Source: Pseudomonadota bacterium (GTDB lineage Bacteria > Desulfobacterota > Binatia > Binatales > Binataceae). Taken from it: a stretch of 64,000 nucleotides of DNA. The notes under the pieces were generated by a model. The model saw only the letters and a program-made list of their open reading frames with translations, ran no database searches and was not told where the DNA came from. The position numbers were made by a program, and so were the translations under genes. This document shows positions 1-8,921 of the stretch, in pieces (within the stretch, counting starts at the first letter, position 1; each line of letters opens with the position of its first letter). The DNA is taken from NCBI GenBank assembly GCA_021325355.1, contig JAJPHI010000018.1, forward strand, positions 62,001-126,000, read 5' to 3'.

Positions 1-95
1 CCCGCGACCACTCCCATCAGGAAGACCACGCCGGACAGCGCGGCGAGGGTGAGCAGAATCGCGATGAATCCTCCAGAGCCTACATCAAAGCGCAT
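1..95 (-). CDS. N-terminus of a membrane-anchored protein, probably SPOR-domain type (partial)
   Basis: Only the first 31 codons lie in the window; the gene runs off the left edge. It reads from ATG at 93-95 as MRFDVGSGGFIAILLTL and continues as one hydrophobic segment (about residues 10-31), which looks like a signal anchor. It follows the argS stop by 9 bases on the same strand, so the two are probably cotranscribed. In many delta-proteobacteria argS is followed by a SPOR-domain (peptidoglycan-binding) protein with this topology, which is the basis of the guess; no SPOR domain itself is visible here. Confidence 0.5.
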   Translation of the reverse strand, partial: MRFDVGSGGFIAILLTLAALSGVVFLMGVVA

Positions 96-104
96 CGTTG
101 CCAC

Positions 105-1769
105 CTACATCCGCTCTGGCGCGGTCACCCCCAGCAGGTCGAGTCCCGACGCGATAACCTGCCGGAGGACGTGAGCCAGCAGCATCCTGGCTCGGGTTTG
201 CGCAGGTTCCTGCGGGTTGATTATACGGTTCGCCGGTTTGTTGTAATAGCGATGGAAATCGCCGGCGAGATCGAACAGGGCGAAGGGCAGGCGATGGGGT
301 TCGAGCGCGGTGACAGCGGCCTCGACAATTTCGGGCATCGCGACGATTTTGCGCACGAGGGCCATCTCTTCGTCGTTGAGGCAGGCCAGGTCGACGGCGG
401 CGGGAGTGGGCAGGGCGACGCCGGCGCGATCGGCCTCGCGGAAGACGCCGGTCAGCCGCGCGTGCGCATACTGGACGTAGAAGACCGGATTTTCTGGGGC
501 CTGGCGGCGGGCGAGGTCGAGATCGAAATCGAGGTGGCTGTCGTGTTTGCGGAAGAGGAAGAAGAAGCGGACGACGTCGCTGCCGACCTCATCGATGAGC
601 TCGTCGAGGGTGATGTAGGTGGCTTTGCGGGTGGACATTTTGACCTTTTCACCGCCGCGGGTGAGGGTCACGAACTGATAGATGATGGCGCGGATCGCCG
701 CGGTGTCGTAACCGAGGGCGCGTAGCGCGGCGAGCACGCCCTGATGCTCGGCGATATGGTCGGCGCCGAAGACGTCGATGATGAGATCGAAGCCGCGCTC
801 AAGCTTATCGATATGGTAGGCGATATCGGGGGTGCGATAGGTCGGTTCGCCGGTCGAGCGCACCAGGACCTGGTCCTTGGCGTTGGGGAGATCGAGGCGC
901 TCGGCGTCGAGCCAGAGCGCGCCGTCGCGCTCGCGGACGAGGTCGCGGGCGCGCAAGGCCTCGAGCACGCGGCTGACGCGGCCGTCCTGCATGAGATCGA
1001 GTTCGTTGGTGTAAACGTCGAAGGTGATACCGAGGCGTTCGCAGCTCCGGCGGATATCGGCGAAGATCGCTTCGACGGCTGCGGTGCGAAAGACGTCGGC
1101 GTCGGGCGGGAGCGCGGCGAGGGCGTCGTGGTGACGGTCGCGGAGGGCGGCGGCGATGGCGGCGATGTATTCGCCCTGGTAGCCGTCGGCAGGGAGATCG
1201 GCGGGGCGGCCGAGGGCCTGGAGATAGCGGGCGCGGACCGATTCGCCGAGCAGGCGCATCTGGCGGCCGCCGTCATTGAAGTAGTATTCGCGGGTGACGG
1301 CGTGGCCGGTGGCGGTAAAGAGGCGGGCGAGGGTATCGCCGATGACGGCATTGCGGCCGTGGCCGATGGTGAGCGGACCGGTGGGATTGGCGGACAGAAA
1401 TTCGATTTGCACCTTGCGGCCGCGTCCGAGGGGTGGATGGAGGAAGGCGGGGCCCTCGGCGGCGGCGCGGCGCAACTCGGCGTGCCAGTATGCGGGGGCC
1501 ATCCGGAAGTTGATAAAGCCGGGTCCGGCGACCTCGGCGGTGGCGATTTCCGGCGGCAGTTCGAGATGATCGCAGAGGAGGGCGGCGAGGACGCGCGGTG
1601 GCTTTCCTTCGGCACGGGCCAGGGTGAGGGCGAGATTGGTCGCCATATCGCCGTGGGACGGATCGTTGGGCGCGGTGAGGGTGATGGTGGGCGTCGCGGT
1701 GCGGAGCCGGCCCTGTTGATGGGCTCGGGCGACGGCGGCGCTTAGGGCGGCGGTGATCAATTGCTTCAT
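105..1769 (-). CDS. argS: arginyl-tRNA synthetase
   Basis: Charges tRNA-Arg with arginine in the cytoplasm (class I aminoacyl-tRNA synthetase, 554 aa, normal length). The N-terminal Add-s domain is followed by the HIGH-type motif in SANPTGPLTIGHGRNA, a Rossmann catalytic core, the KMSKS-type loop as KMSTRK, and a C-terminal DALR anticodon-binding domain starting near FYVQYAHARL. I chose the ATG at 1767-1769 (MKQLITAAL) because it matches the usual family start; the open frame continues upstream with low-complexity Pro/Arg sequence that is not part of the enzyme. The gene diverges from the NUDIX gene and is followed closely by a membrane protein gene. Confidence 0.96.
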   Translation of the reverse strand: MKQLITAALSAAVARAHQQGRLRTATPTITLTAPNDPSHGDMATNLALTLARAEGKPPRVLAALLCDHLELPPEIATAEVAGPGFINFRMAPAYWHAELRRAAAEGPAFLHPPLGRGRKVQIEFLSANPTGPLTIGHGRNAVIGDTLARLFTATGHAVTREYYFNDGGRQMRLLGESVRARYLQALGRPADLPADGYQGEYIAAIAAALRDRHHDALAALPPDADVFRTAAVEAIFADIRRSCERLGITFDVYTNELDLMQDGRVSRVLEALRARDLVRERDGALWLDAERLDLPNAKDQVLVRSTGEPTYRTPDIAYHIDKLERGFDLIIDVFGADHIAEHQGVLAALRALGYDTAAIRAIIYQFVTLTRGGEKVKMSTRKATYITLDELIDEVGSDVVRFFFLFRKHDSHLDFDLDLARRQAPENPVFYVQYAHARLTGVFREADRAGVALPTPAAVDLACLNDEEMALVRKIVAMPEIVEAAVTALEPHRLPFALFDLAGDFHRYYNKPANRIINPQEPAQTRARMLLAHVLRQVIASGLDLLGVTAPERM

Positions 1770-1849
1770 GAGCGATTCGGTTCGGCGGATTACGCACGCG
1801 GGCGCAGGTGTTTGGCCGCGGCGATCCGCTGGGTTATTGTAGCGGACGG

Positions 1850-2497
1850 ATGGTGCCCCTGCCGACTGAGCCGGTCGTTTTAGCGGCGCGCAGCATGGAA
1901 TTTCTCGCGCGCCTGCGGCGCACGCTGAGCGATGCGCAGGCGGTCGCGGTGCCGGCGGTGACGGCACGGCCGGCGGCGGTGCTGATACCGCTCGTCGCGC
2001 GGGACGGCGAGCTGCGGGTGATCTATACCCGGCGATCGGAGCGGCTGGCGAGCCATCGCGGGCAGGTGGCCTTTCCGGGCGGGCGTTATGATCGGCGCGA
2101 CGGTCATCTGCTGGCGGCGGCGCTGCGCGAGACGGAGGAGGAGATCGGGATCGCGGCGGAAGCGGTCGAGGTGCTGGGCAGCTTCGAGGGCCGGGCGACG
2201 CGCGCGACCAATATTTTCGTGACGCCGTTCGTCGGGATCGTGCGGGGCGACGCGGCAATGCGGGCCGATCCGAAAGAGGTGGCGGAGATTTTCGAGGTGC
2301 CGCTGAGCGCCTTGCAAGCGCCGCGCTATCGGGGCCATTTCGCGTGGCAGAACGGCTGCACGACGACGCCGCAACCGGCGATTCAGTACGCCGGGCAAAC
2401 CATCTGGGGGCTGACCTACCATTTCACCCTGCGCCTGCTCGAGTTGGGCGCGGATGGGCTCGGCGCGCCGGCGCGTTCGGCGAGCATCTCGAAGTAG
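1850..2497 (+). CDS. NUDIX hydrolase, probable CoA pyrophosphatase (NudL type)
   Basis: Predicted to hydrolyse coenzyme A or its derivatives at the pyrophosphate bond. The NUDIX box is present around residues 80-105 as GGRYDRRDGHLL followed by RETEEEIGI. The first glutamate of the generic box is replaced, as is usual in the CoA-pyrophosphatase group, and the preceding SHRGQVAFPGG is also typical of that group. Start assigned to ATG 1850; an ATG at 1895 is a possible alternative and neither has a strong ribosome binding site. Its 3' end overlaps the convergent CYTH gene by 82 bases, so the C-terminal dozen residues are constrained by two frames. Confidence 0.85.
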   Translation: MVPLPTEPVVLAARSMEFLARLRRTLSDAQAVAVPAVTARPAAVLIPLVARDGELRVIYTRRSERLASHRGQVAFPGGRYDRRDGHLLAAALRETEEEIGIAAEAVEVLGSFEGRATRATNIFVTPFVGIVRGDAAMRADPKEVAEIFEVPLSALQAPRYRGHFAWQNGCTTTPQPAIQYAGQTIWGLTYHFTLRLLELGADGLGAPARSASISK

Positions 2498-2970
2498 GAT
2501 TTTTCGATCAGCGCGACGACCCCGAGCGTCGCGAGGATGCCGCGAACTTCGGCCGCGGCGTCGTCGGGGGAGCTGTCGGGCGCGAGCACGGCTTCGAGCT
2601 CACCGAAGGCGCCGAGGCGCTCGACCTGGTCGAGATGGAGGCGGATGTTGCGGCGTAGCAGGAGGGTGCGATGCTTGCGGACCTCGGCGAGGCGGCCGAG
2701 GGCGGCGGTGAGGAGGGCACGCAGCGGCGGGGCGTCGGCGACGCTCACGATGTCGTAGTCGCTCAGTTGCAGGGGGCCCTGGGCGCGGCGGCGGTAATGG
2801 ATCAGGGCGGCGCGACCCGGTTCCTCGCGCAGCTTCAGGCGGCCGTGGGGCACGGCGAAGAAGGTATCGACCTGGGTGAAGGCGGAGTGGCGGAGGAAGC
2901 CGATTGCGGTTGCCGCGGCAGCGGCGGCGGCGAGACTCGGGAGCGCGAACTTGGCTTCGACGTTGCGCAT
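2416..2970 (-). CDS. CYTH-domain protein (class IV adenylate cyclase/thiamine-triphosphatase-like)
   Basis: 184-residue CYTH domain. The N-terminal metal/triphosphate motif appears as RNVEAKF, the NxExK variant common in the class IV adenylate-cyclase-like branch rather than strict ExExK. Charged strands that line the tunnel follow (GRLKLREEPG, ALIHYRR, RKHRTLLLRRN, IRLHLDQVERLGAFGELEAVL), and the usual end SYFEML is present. It therefore probably binds a triphosphate, but cyclase, triphosphatase or another phosphohydrolase activity cannot be told apart from sequence. About 20 residues after SYFEML are Ser/Pro/Arg-rich and lie in the region overlapping the NUDIX gene; they may be non-essential. 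Confidence 0.8.
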   Translation of the reverse strand: MRNVEAKFALPSLAAAAAAATAIGFLRHSAFTQVDTFFAVPHGRLKLREEPGRAALIHYRRRAQGPLQLSDYDIVSVADAPPLRALLTAALGRLAEVRKHRTLLLRRNIRLHLDQVERLGAFGELEAVLAPDSSPDDAAAEVRGILATLGVVALIEKSYFEMLAERAGAPSPSAPNSSRRRVKW

Positions 2971-3022
2971 CGGGGTGAGCTTGCGCGGCGGTGATCGGGC
3001 CTTTTAACGATGGACGGAGCCG

Positions 3023-3373
3023 ATGAATATCTATCACGTATGGTGCGATCTGAAAGCGGGCGTGAGCGATGTCGACTTCAGCGAGCGGGTGGCGAGTTAT
3101 CTCGCGCGGCTGAAGTCGAGCGGCGTGATCGGCGGCTGGCGGCTTATGCGGCGCAAGCTCGGGCTGGGACCGGCGGAGCTGGGTGAGTTTCATATCATGA
3201 TCGAGGTGGCGGATCTGGCGCAGCTCGACGCGGCGTTCGCGGCGGTGGCGAGCCGCACGGAGCCGATCGAGAGTCTGCACTTTGCGGTGAATTCGCTGGT
3301 GCGCAACGCGCGCTTCGCGCTGTATCGGGATTTTCCGGACGCGGTGCGGCATCGCGGCGAGGAAAAGTTCTAG
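3023..3373 (+). CDS. DUF6614-like conserved protein
   Basis: 116 residues beginning MNIYHVWCDLKAGVSD, with the conserved-looking core KLGLGPAELGEFHIMIE and the C-terminal NSLVRNARFALYRDFPD. I recognise this as a small uncharacterised family (I believe DUF6614) of a ferredoxin-like alpha/beta type reminiscent of dimeric barrel proteins. There is no signal peptide or membrane segment, so it is probably cytoplasmic. Function unknown. ATG 3023 is preceded by a purine-rich stretch. It starts a plus-strand run with the following two genes, but the 69-base gap leaves cotranscription uncertain. Confidence 0.7.
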   Translation: MNIYHVWCDLKAGVSDVDFSERVASYLARLKSSGVIGGWRLMRRKLGLGPAELGEFHIMIEVADLAQLDAAFAAVASRTEPIESLHFAVNSLVRNARFALYRDFPDAVRHRGEEKF

Positions 3374-3442
3374 GACGCGAGTAGGCGCGCCGCGGCCAAA
3401 TCCGTTACAGTAGGCGCTTTGATTTTTAACAGGACCTCGACG

Positions 3443-4615
3443 ATGCCGAAGGAACGCTTCGAGACGGATGAGCGCCTGCGCGAGGCAGGTTTTGACGCGG
3501 CCCGACCCGCGGCGGAGGCGATCGCGCGACTGCGCGAGCTGCGCGCGACTCGACGGGTGGAGGACGGTGCGATCGCGCGTGCGCTTGGCAATATCGCGAC
3601 GGTCGAGGCGGCGGCGCTGCTGGAGGAGATGGAGCGGGGGGCCAGCGGGGCGGCGCGGCGCGAGATTCGCCGCGCGCTGTTCAAGCTCCGCCAGCGCGGG
3701 ATCGCGCGCGCGACGGCGGCGGTCGCGAGCGGGCGGACGGTGGTAATCGCCGAGACGGGTCTCAGCGGGCTCTTGTCGCCGCCGGACGCGGTCGGGGCGC
3801 GGATCGTGTGGCTGGTCAAAACCGGGACGGGGGTGCGGCGGCTGTGGGGCGTGGTGAGCGATAGCGCGGGGCTCGTCGCCGCGACGCTGGAGAATCTGAG
3901 CCGCAAGGAGTATCGCGAGCAGCGGCGCCAGCTCGAGGAGCGGGCGGGCGCGGTTCTGGCGGAAGTGGAATGGCGGCTCGCCGATTTTATCCTCTGCGAG
4001 GCATGGCGGGCGACGCCGGCGGAAGGGCGCGGCAAGGTCGGCGATTTTCTGACGCTGCGGACGGAGCTGATCGAGGAGCCGCCGGCTGCGACTTTCACCC
4101 ATCCGCTGTACGCGGAGTTTGCCGACGCGCTCGACCAGGAGGTTTCGGCCGAGCTGCTGCAGGAGCCGGAGATCGGCGCGTTCAAGCTGCCGGAGGCGGC
4201 GGTCCACCCGTATGCCGAAGAGATCGCGAGTCTGCGGCAGAGCGTCATCGTGCTCAATCGGCTGCAGCAGGAAGAGCGGATCCGTGGGGTAATCGAGCGC
4301 GCGCTCGAGCATCTGCTGGTGGGCGCGAACGCCGAGCGTCTAAGGCGGCGGCTCGAGGATACGGGCTATTATTTCGCGCGGACCGGGCGCCGGAGCGAAG
4401 CGGCGCGGGCGGCGGCGGCCGCGGCCGCGCTGCGCGACGGGCGGGACTTGAAGCGCAGCGGGTTTTTCGAGGCCTTCATGCGCGCGCAGCTCGGCGCCGT
4501 GCTGGCGGAGGAGACGGCCAAGGAACGCGACGAGCCGCGGCTTATCATGACGCCGGCGGAAATGATGCGGGCGCGCCAGCAGGCGCAGGCGCGGATGGGG
4601 CGGAACCCGCGATGA
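3443..4615 (+). CDS. conserved hypothetical protein, helical, HEAT-like N-terminus
   Basis: 390 residues from ATG 3443, preceded by AGGA with good spacing; an upstream in-frame start at 3419 lacks this. The protein is predicted almost entirely helical. Residues 10-90 look like HEAT/PBS-type repeats (IARALGNIATVEAAALLEEM, REIRRALFKLRQRGIARA). A more conserved-looking middle section follows (VKTGTGVRRLWGVVSDSAG), and the C-terminus is Ala/Arg-rich and coiled. No signal peptide. The stop overlaps the CaiB start as ATGA, implying translational coupling. I do not recognise a functional family. Confidence 0.65.
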   Translation: MPKERFETDERLREAGFDAARPAAEAIARLRELRATRRVEDGAIARALGNIATVEAAALLEEMERGASGAARREIRRALFKLRQRGIARATAAVASGRTVVIAETGLSGLLSPPDAVGARIVWLVKTGTGVRRLWGVVSDSAGLVAATLENLSRKEYREQRRQLEERAGAVLAEVEWRLADFILCEAWRATPAEGRGKVGDFLTLRTELIEEPPAATFTHPLYAEFADALDQEVSAELLQEPEIGAFKLPEAAVHPYAEEIASLRQSVIVLNRLQQEERIRGVIERALEHLLVGANAERLRRRLEDTGYYFARTGRRSEAARAAAAAAALRDGRDLKRSGFFEAFMRAQLGAVLAEETAKERDEPRLIMTPAEMMRARQQAQARMGRNPR

Positions 4616-5811
4616 TGACACCGCGACCGTTGAGCGGGGTCCGCGTAATCGATCTGACGCGGGTGCTGGCCGGGCCGTTCTGCACCATGAATCTGGCGGA
4701 TCTGGGGGCCGAGGTTATCAAGGTCGAGCTGCCGGAGCGGGGCGATGACGCGCGCGGCTATGCGCCGCGGATCCCGCATTCGGACGATTCGGGCTATTTC
4801 TACAGCGTCAATCGGGGCAAGCGGAGTCTCACGCTGGACCTCCATCAGCGGGCAGGCGCGGCGGTGTTGAGCGATCTGGTCCGGGTGAGCGACGTGGTGG
4901 TGGAGAATTTTTCGCCGGGGACGCTTGCGCGTTTCGGGCTCGGGTATGAAGCGCTGCAGGCGACCAATCCGGGGATCATCCTGTGTTCGATTTCGGGTTT
5001 CGGGCAGACCGGGCCGATGGCGGCGGCGCCGGCGTATGACATCGTGGCGCAGGCGCTCGGCGGGACGATGAGTATCACCGGGGCGGCGGGGGGCGAGCCG
5101 ACGCGCTGCGGGGTTTCGATTGGCGATCTGACGGCGGCGCTGTACGCGGTTATCGCGATCCTCGGCGCGTTGCGGGTGCGCGAGCAGACCGGCCTCGGGC
5201 AGCATCTGGATATCGCGCTGCTCGATTGCCAGGTGGCGCTGCTGGAGGATGCGCTGGCGCGTTATTCGACGACGGGGGTGATCCCGGGTCCGATCGGGTC
5301 GCGGCATCCGTCGATCACGCCGTTTCAGCAGTTTCGGGCGGCGGACGGGTATTTCGTGGCGGGATGCGGCAACGAAGCGATTTGGGGACGGTTCTGCGAC
5401 GCGATTGGGATGAGCGAATTGAAGGCGGACCCGCGCTTCGTGCGCAATGCGGAGCGCACCGCCAATCAGAGCGCGCTCGAAGCGGTGCTGAACGCGCGGT
5501 TTGCCGACGCGCCGCGGGCTTACTGGCTCGAACGGCTCGCGGCGGCCAACGTGCCCTGTGCGGCGATCGCCAACGTGGCCGAGGTGGCCGCCAATGACCA
5601 TCTGGCGGCGCGGCGGATGATCGTGCGCGCCAGCCATCCGAGCTTCGCCGAGCTGATCGTTCCGGGGTCGCCGCTGAAGACGGTGGGGGACGATTCGCTG
5701 CCGGAGACGCGAGCGCCCGGCCTGGGGGAGCATACCGAGGCGATCCTCGGCGAGCTGCTGGGCTATGAACCCGGGCGGATCGCGGAGCTGCGGCGGCAGC
5801 GGGTGATCTGA
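4612..5811 (+). CDS. CaiB/BaiF (class III) CoA-transferase
   Basis: Transfers CoA between carboxylic acids, or acts as a racemase in related members. 399 residues, normal length. Family signatures: LSGVRVIDLTRVLAGPFCTM at the N-terminus, LGAEVIKVE, NRGKRSLTLDL, VVENFSPG, ISGFGQTGP, and the catalytic Asp expected in SIGDLTAALYA (Asp172, aligned to Asp169 of formyl-CoA transferase). The start ATG at 4612 overlaps the previous stop; a second ATG follows directly at 4615. The acyl donor and acceptor cannot be deduced. Its only coupled neighbour is the unknown helical protein upstream. Confidence 0.9.
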   Translation: MMTPRPLSGVRVIDLTRVLAGPFCTMNLADLGAEVIKVELPERGDDARGYAPRIPHSDDSGYFYSVNRGKRSLTLDLHQRAGAAVLSDLVRVSDVVVENFSPGTLARFGLGYEALQATNPGIILCSISGFGQTGPMAAAPAYDIVAQALGGTMSITGAAGGEPTRCGVSIGDLTAALYAVIAILGALRVREQTGLGQHLDIALLDCQVALLEDALARYSTTGVIPGPIGSRHPSITPFQQFRAADGYFVAGCGNEAIWGRFCDAIGMSELKADPRFVRNAERTANQSALEAVLNARFADAPRAYWLERLAAANVPCAAIANVAEVAANDHLAARRMIVRASHPSFAELIVPGSPLKTVGDDSLPETRAPGLGEHTEAILGELLGYEPGRIAELRRQRVI

Positions 5812-5855
5812 GGCGGGCGTCGCGCGGGCGGCGCTCGAGCGCGTTTCGGCAGCGG

Positions 5856-6920
5856 CTAGACGATACGCTTCTGGCCGTGGCGGAAGCCGCCCTGCTGGCC
5901 GACAGGCGGGCGATCGGAATCGCCGCGCTGGGTGTTGCCGCGTCCACGGCGGCGCGGCCCACCGCCCTGGTTCGAGGAGCCTTCGCGACGCTGATCGAGG
6001 GGCACGATTTCGACCGCGCGCATGAAGCCGTCGCCGGCGGAGCGGGTGGTGACGAGGGGATCATCCTTGAGGGCGAGGTGGATGATGCGGCGATCGCGCG
6101 GGACCATCGGTTCGAGGGTCACCGGCTGATGTTCGCGCTTGGCCTCTTCGCCCTTGGCGAGGGCCATCCGATGCAACTGGGCGCGGCGGCGGGCGCGATA
6201 GGATTCGGTATCGATAGAGATGGGCGCGGCGTCGCGGATACGCCGGGTGATAATCCGGTTGACCATGTATTCGAGGGCGTCGAGGGTCTGCCCGTGACGG
6301 CCGATAAGTAAGCCGGAGCCGTCGCCCTTGATGTTGAGTTCGAGCATGTCGGGGTCGTTGTCGCAGACGACCTCGATGGTCGCCTGTTCACCCATCAGGG
6401 CAAGGATTTCCTTCAGTACCGCGGCGGCCTCGGCGACCTGTGCGGCGAGGTCGGCAGTGGGGCGGGTGTCGGTTTCGTCGTCGTCGGTGAGGGCTTCGAC
6501 GAGGGCCTCCTCTTCGGCCGGCATCGGGCGGGCGGCGGGCTGTTCGGCGGCGGGGAGGGAGGCGGGGGTCGGATCGGGCCGGGCGGCTGCGGGCTCGCGG
6601 GCCGGCGGGGCCGGGTCGGGCTTGAAGGCCGGCGCAGGGGGCGGCGGTGGCGGTGCGGTCGGGCGGGGTGGTGGAGGCGGGGTCACGGGGCGCGGTCGCG
6701 GCGGCGGCGCCGGCGGCGGGGACATCACGCCGCTGGTGGCGGCTTCGGGCGCGCGGCGGGTCACGCGCACGCGGGCCTGACGGGCGCCGAGGCCGAGCAC
6801 GCCGGCGCGCGGGGTGGTCAGGACCTCGATGGCGACGTCGTCGGCTTCGGCGCCGAGCTGCTCGAGCGCCTGGCGGATGGCCTCATCGACGGTAGCTGCG
6901 GTGATTTCGATAGAATCCAT
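5856..6920 (-). CDS. jag: RNA-binding protein Jag/KhpB (KH-R3H)
   Basis: 354 residues: Jag N-terminal domain (about 1-55, DSIEITAATVDEAIRQALEQLG), a long Pro/Ala-rich linker (about 65-165) with runs of four to six prolines, a KH domain with the GxxG loop in LLIGRHGQTLDALEYMVN, and a C-terminal R3H domain (VPRDRRIIHLAL). The last 40 residues are basic and Gly/Gln-rich. It is the last gene of the rpmH-rnpA-yidD-yidC-jag group, starting 3 bases after the yidC stop. Jag/KhpB binds RNA and has been linked to cell division and envelope synthesis in other bacteria. The linker is longer than in most homologues. Confidence 0.93.
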   Translation of the reverse strand: MDSIEITAATVDEAIRQALEQLGAEADDVAIEVLTTPRAGVLGLGARQARVRVTRRAPEAATSGVMSPPPAPPPRPRPVTPPPPPRPTAPPPPPPAPAFKPDPAPPAREPAAARPDPTPASLPAAEQPAARPMPAEEEALVEALTDDDETDTRPTADLAAQVAEAAAVLKEILALMGEQATIEVVCDNDPDMLELNIKGDGSGLLIGRHGQTLDALEYMVNRIITRRIRDAAPISIDTESYRARRRAQLHRMALAKGEEAKREHQPVTLEPMVPRDRRIIHLALKDDPLVTTRSAGDGFMRAVEIVPLDQRREGSSNQGGGPRRRGRGNTQRGDSDRPPVGQQGGFRHGQKRIV

Positions 6921-6923
6921 GGG

Positions 6924-8582
6924 TCACTTGGCTTCTGGAACGGGCTGTTTGAATTCCTGGTTGAGCACAATCTGCTGGGCGATGCCGAGGAGGTTCGATG
7001 CCAGATAGTAGAGCGTGAGACCTGCGGGAAGCTGCAGAAAGATTACGCTGAAGACCAGAGGCATGAACATCATCATCCGCTGCTGGCTCGGATCGGGCTG
7101 CCGCGGCATCAACCATTGTTGCACAAATGTCGATAGAGTCATCAGGCCTACGAGGACGGGAAGGCCGGCGCAGGTGGTCCAGGGGATGGTGGGGAAACCG
7201 GCGATATGGAGGCATTCGGGGGCGGAAAGGTCGTTGATCCAGCCGAAGAAGGGGGCGTGGCGGAGGTCAACGGCGTTGAGCAGCGCCTGATAGAGTCCGA
7301 TAAAGACCGGCAGTTGGACGATCATCGGAAGGCATCCGCCGAGCGGATTGACGTGGTTACGCTTGTAAAGTTCAACCATCTCGCGGTTGAGCTTTTCGGA
7401 ATCGTCCTTGAGTTTTTCACGGAGCCGCTCGATCTGGGGCTGGAGCCGCTGCATCCGCATCATGGAGCGCTGGCCGCGAATTGACATGGGCAGGGTCAGC
7501 AGGCGGACGAGGACGGTCAGCAGGATGATGGCGACGCCATAGTTGGGAACGACGCGATAGAAGAGTTTCAGGAGGCGGATAAAGGGGAGGGCGATAATCC
7601 CCCACCATCCGAGGTCGAGAGCGTTGCGCAACTGCGGATCGGCGGCCTCGAGGACCTGCAGGGCTTTGGGACCGACGAAGACGCGGGTGCGGATCTGCGT
7701 GGTCGCGGGGAAGCTTAGCTGGGTTTCGCCTTCGCCGTCGGCATAGGTCATGGCGAGGGTGCCGGCGGCGGGTTGTTGCGGCAGGAGAGCCATCAGGAAG
7801 TAGCGATCGCCGAAACCGGCGAAACTGATCGGGCCGGAGAGCGGCGCGACGCCCTTTTTGAGGGCGGACTCCTGCGCGGTGACGACCTTATTGGCGACCT
7901 CGGCCTGAATTTCGGGATAGTCGCGATAGCCGGGCAGGGCGGTCAGCGGTTGGACGATAGTGAGGGCAAGGGCCGTCGGGGGAGCGCCGCGGGGCGGCAG
8001 CGCGCGGGCCTCGAGGTCGAAGAGGTAGGTTGCAGGGGCGAAGCTGAAGACTTTTTGCAGCCGGGTACCGTCGGGGGCGACGCCGTTGAAGGTCACCTGG
8101 GCGGCGCCGCTGCGCAAATCTATAGTGGGCGGGGCGTCGGTGGTGTAGGCCACGTCGGCATCGCTGAACGAAGCGGTATCCTGGGTGACGACGAGGCCGA
8201 GCGGCAGGCGATCGGAATAACGGATGACCTGGTAGGGCGGACTGTTGGGGGCGGCGGTCTCGCGATACTTTTTCAATTGAAAGCTGACGAGGCGCGCGCC
8301 GCGGCTGCTGAGGACGGCCTCGAAGAGATCGGTATCGATGCGCACCGTGCGTTCGGGCGTTGCGGATGGGGGGGCCGACGGGTTGGTGGTCGCAAGGGGC
8401 GGCGCGGTGGGCTTGCCGAAGGGACTCGTCGCCGGCGAGGGCTGACCCGGGCCGGGGGCGGCCGGCGTGTGATGGGCATGCGGGCCGTAGAGGTTCGGAT
8501 AGCGCCATTGCAGAAAACGCTGATAGGCGTACAGCACGGCGACCATGATGACGATCGCGACAATTAGACGGTTGCTCTCCAC
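6924..8582 (-). CDS. yidC: membrane protein insertase YidC
   Basis: Inserts and folds inner-membrane proteins, alone or with SecYEG. 552 residues in the Gram-negative layout: N-terminal membrane segment (about 5-20), a Pro-rich linker, a large periplasmic beta domain (about 70-340), then the conserved core beginning VAIILLTVLVRLLTLPMS with its intramembrane arginine, the charged hairpin RMQRLQPQIERLREKLKDD, and the remaining transmembrane helices (NPLGGCLPMIVQLPVFIGLY, ending LTLYYLASNLLGIAQQ). The start is GTG at 8580-8582, immediately abutting the yidD stop. Operon position is classical. Confidence 0.96.
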   Translation of the reverse strand: MESNRLIVAIVIMVAVLYAYQRFLQWRYPNLYGPHAHHTPAAPGPGQPSPATSPFGKPTAPPLATTNPSAPPSATPERTVRIDTDLFEAVLSSRGARLVSFQLKKYRETAAPNSPPYQVIRYSDRLPLGLVVTQDTASFSDADVAYTTDAPPTIDLRSGAAQVTFNGVAPDGTRLQKVFSFAPATYLFDLEARALPPRGAPPTALALTIVQPLTALPGYRDYPEIQAEVANKVVTAQESALKKGVAPLSGPISFAGFGDRYFLMALLPQQPAAGTLAMTYADGEGETQLSFPATTQIRTRVFVGPKALQVLEAADPQLRNALDLGWWGIIALPFIRLLKLFYRVVPNYGVAIILLTVLVRLLTLPMSIRGQRSMMRMQRLQPQIERLREKLKDDSEKLNREMVELYKRNHVNPLGGCLPMIVQLPVFIGLYQALLNAVDLRHAPFFGWINDLSAPECLHIAGFPTIPWTTCAGLPVLVGLMTLSTFVQQWLMPRQPDPSQQRMMMFMPLVFSVIFLQLPAGLTLYYLASNLLGIAQQIVLNQEFKQPVPEAK

Positions 8583-8921
8583 TTATTCGGTACCTTGGGT
8601 TGAGGAAATCGGGAGGTCGGCGCGCCAAGTGTTCGCGGGGGGAACCGGATCGTAGCCGAAAGGGCCGCCGGGACGGCATCGCACGAGCCGCCGCAGTGCG
8701 AGCCCGGTGCCCTTCAGCAGGCCGTGCGCCGTCAGCGCGTCGAGGGCATAGCGGGAGCAGGTCGGCTCGAAGCGGCAGGCGGGGCCATAAAGTCCGAGCA
8801 TCAGGGGCGAGACGCCGGCGCGATAAAGGTTAAGCAGGAGACGCGCGGTCGCGCGGGCGGCCCGGGCCGGCAGCCCTGCGCGGCGCGCGGAGCGCGAGGT
8901 AATCAGGTGGCGCCGCAACAT
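8583..8921 (-). CDS. yidD: membrane protein insertion efficiency factor YidD
   Basis: 112 residues with the YidD signature YGPACRFEPTCSRYALDAL, then HGLLKGTGLALRRLVRCRP and GPFGYDPVP. YidD is a small membrane-associated protein that assists YidC-dependent insertion. Start ATG 8919-8921 is chosen for family length; this gives a 19-base overlap with the rnpA 3' end, so the two are probably translationally coupled. The N-terminal 20 residues are basic, as expected for a peripheral membrane protein. It sits directly before yidC with no spacer. Confidence 0.93.
   Translation of the reverse strand: MLRRHLITSRSARRAGLPARAARATARLLLNLYRAGVSPLMLGLYGPACRFEPTCSRYALDALTAHGLLKGTGLALRRLVRCRPGGPFGYDPVPPANTWRADLPISSTQGTE

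Noticed and set aside
105-2258. ArgS with a 163-residue N-terminal extension
   Set aside because: The extension is Pro/Arg low complexity running antisense through the NUDIX gene; the family start is the ATG at 1769.
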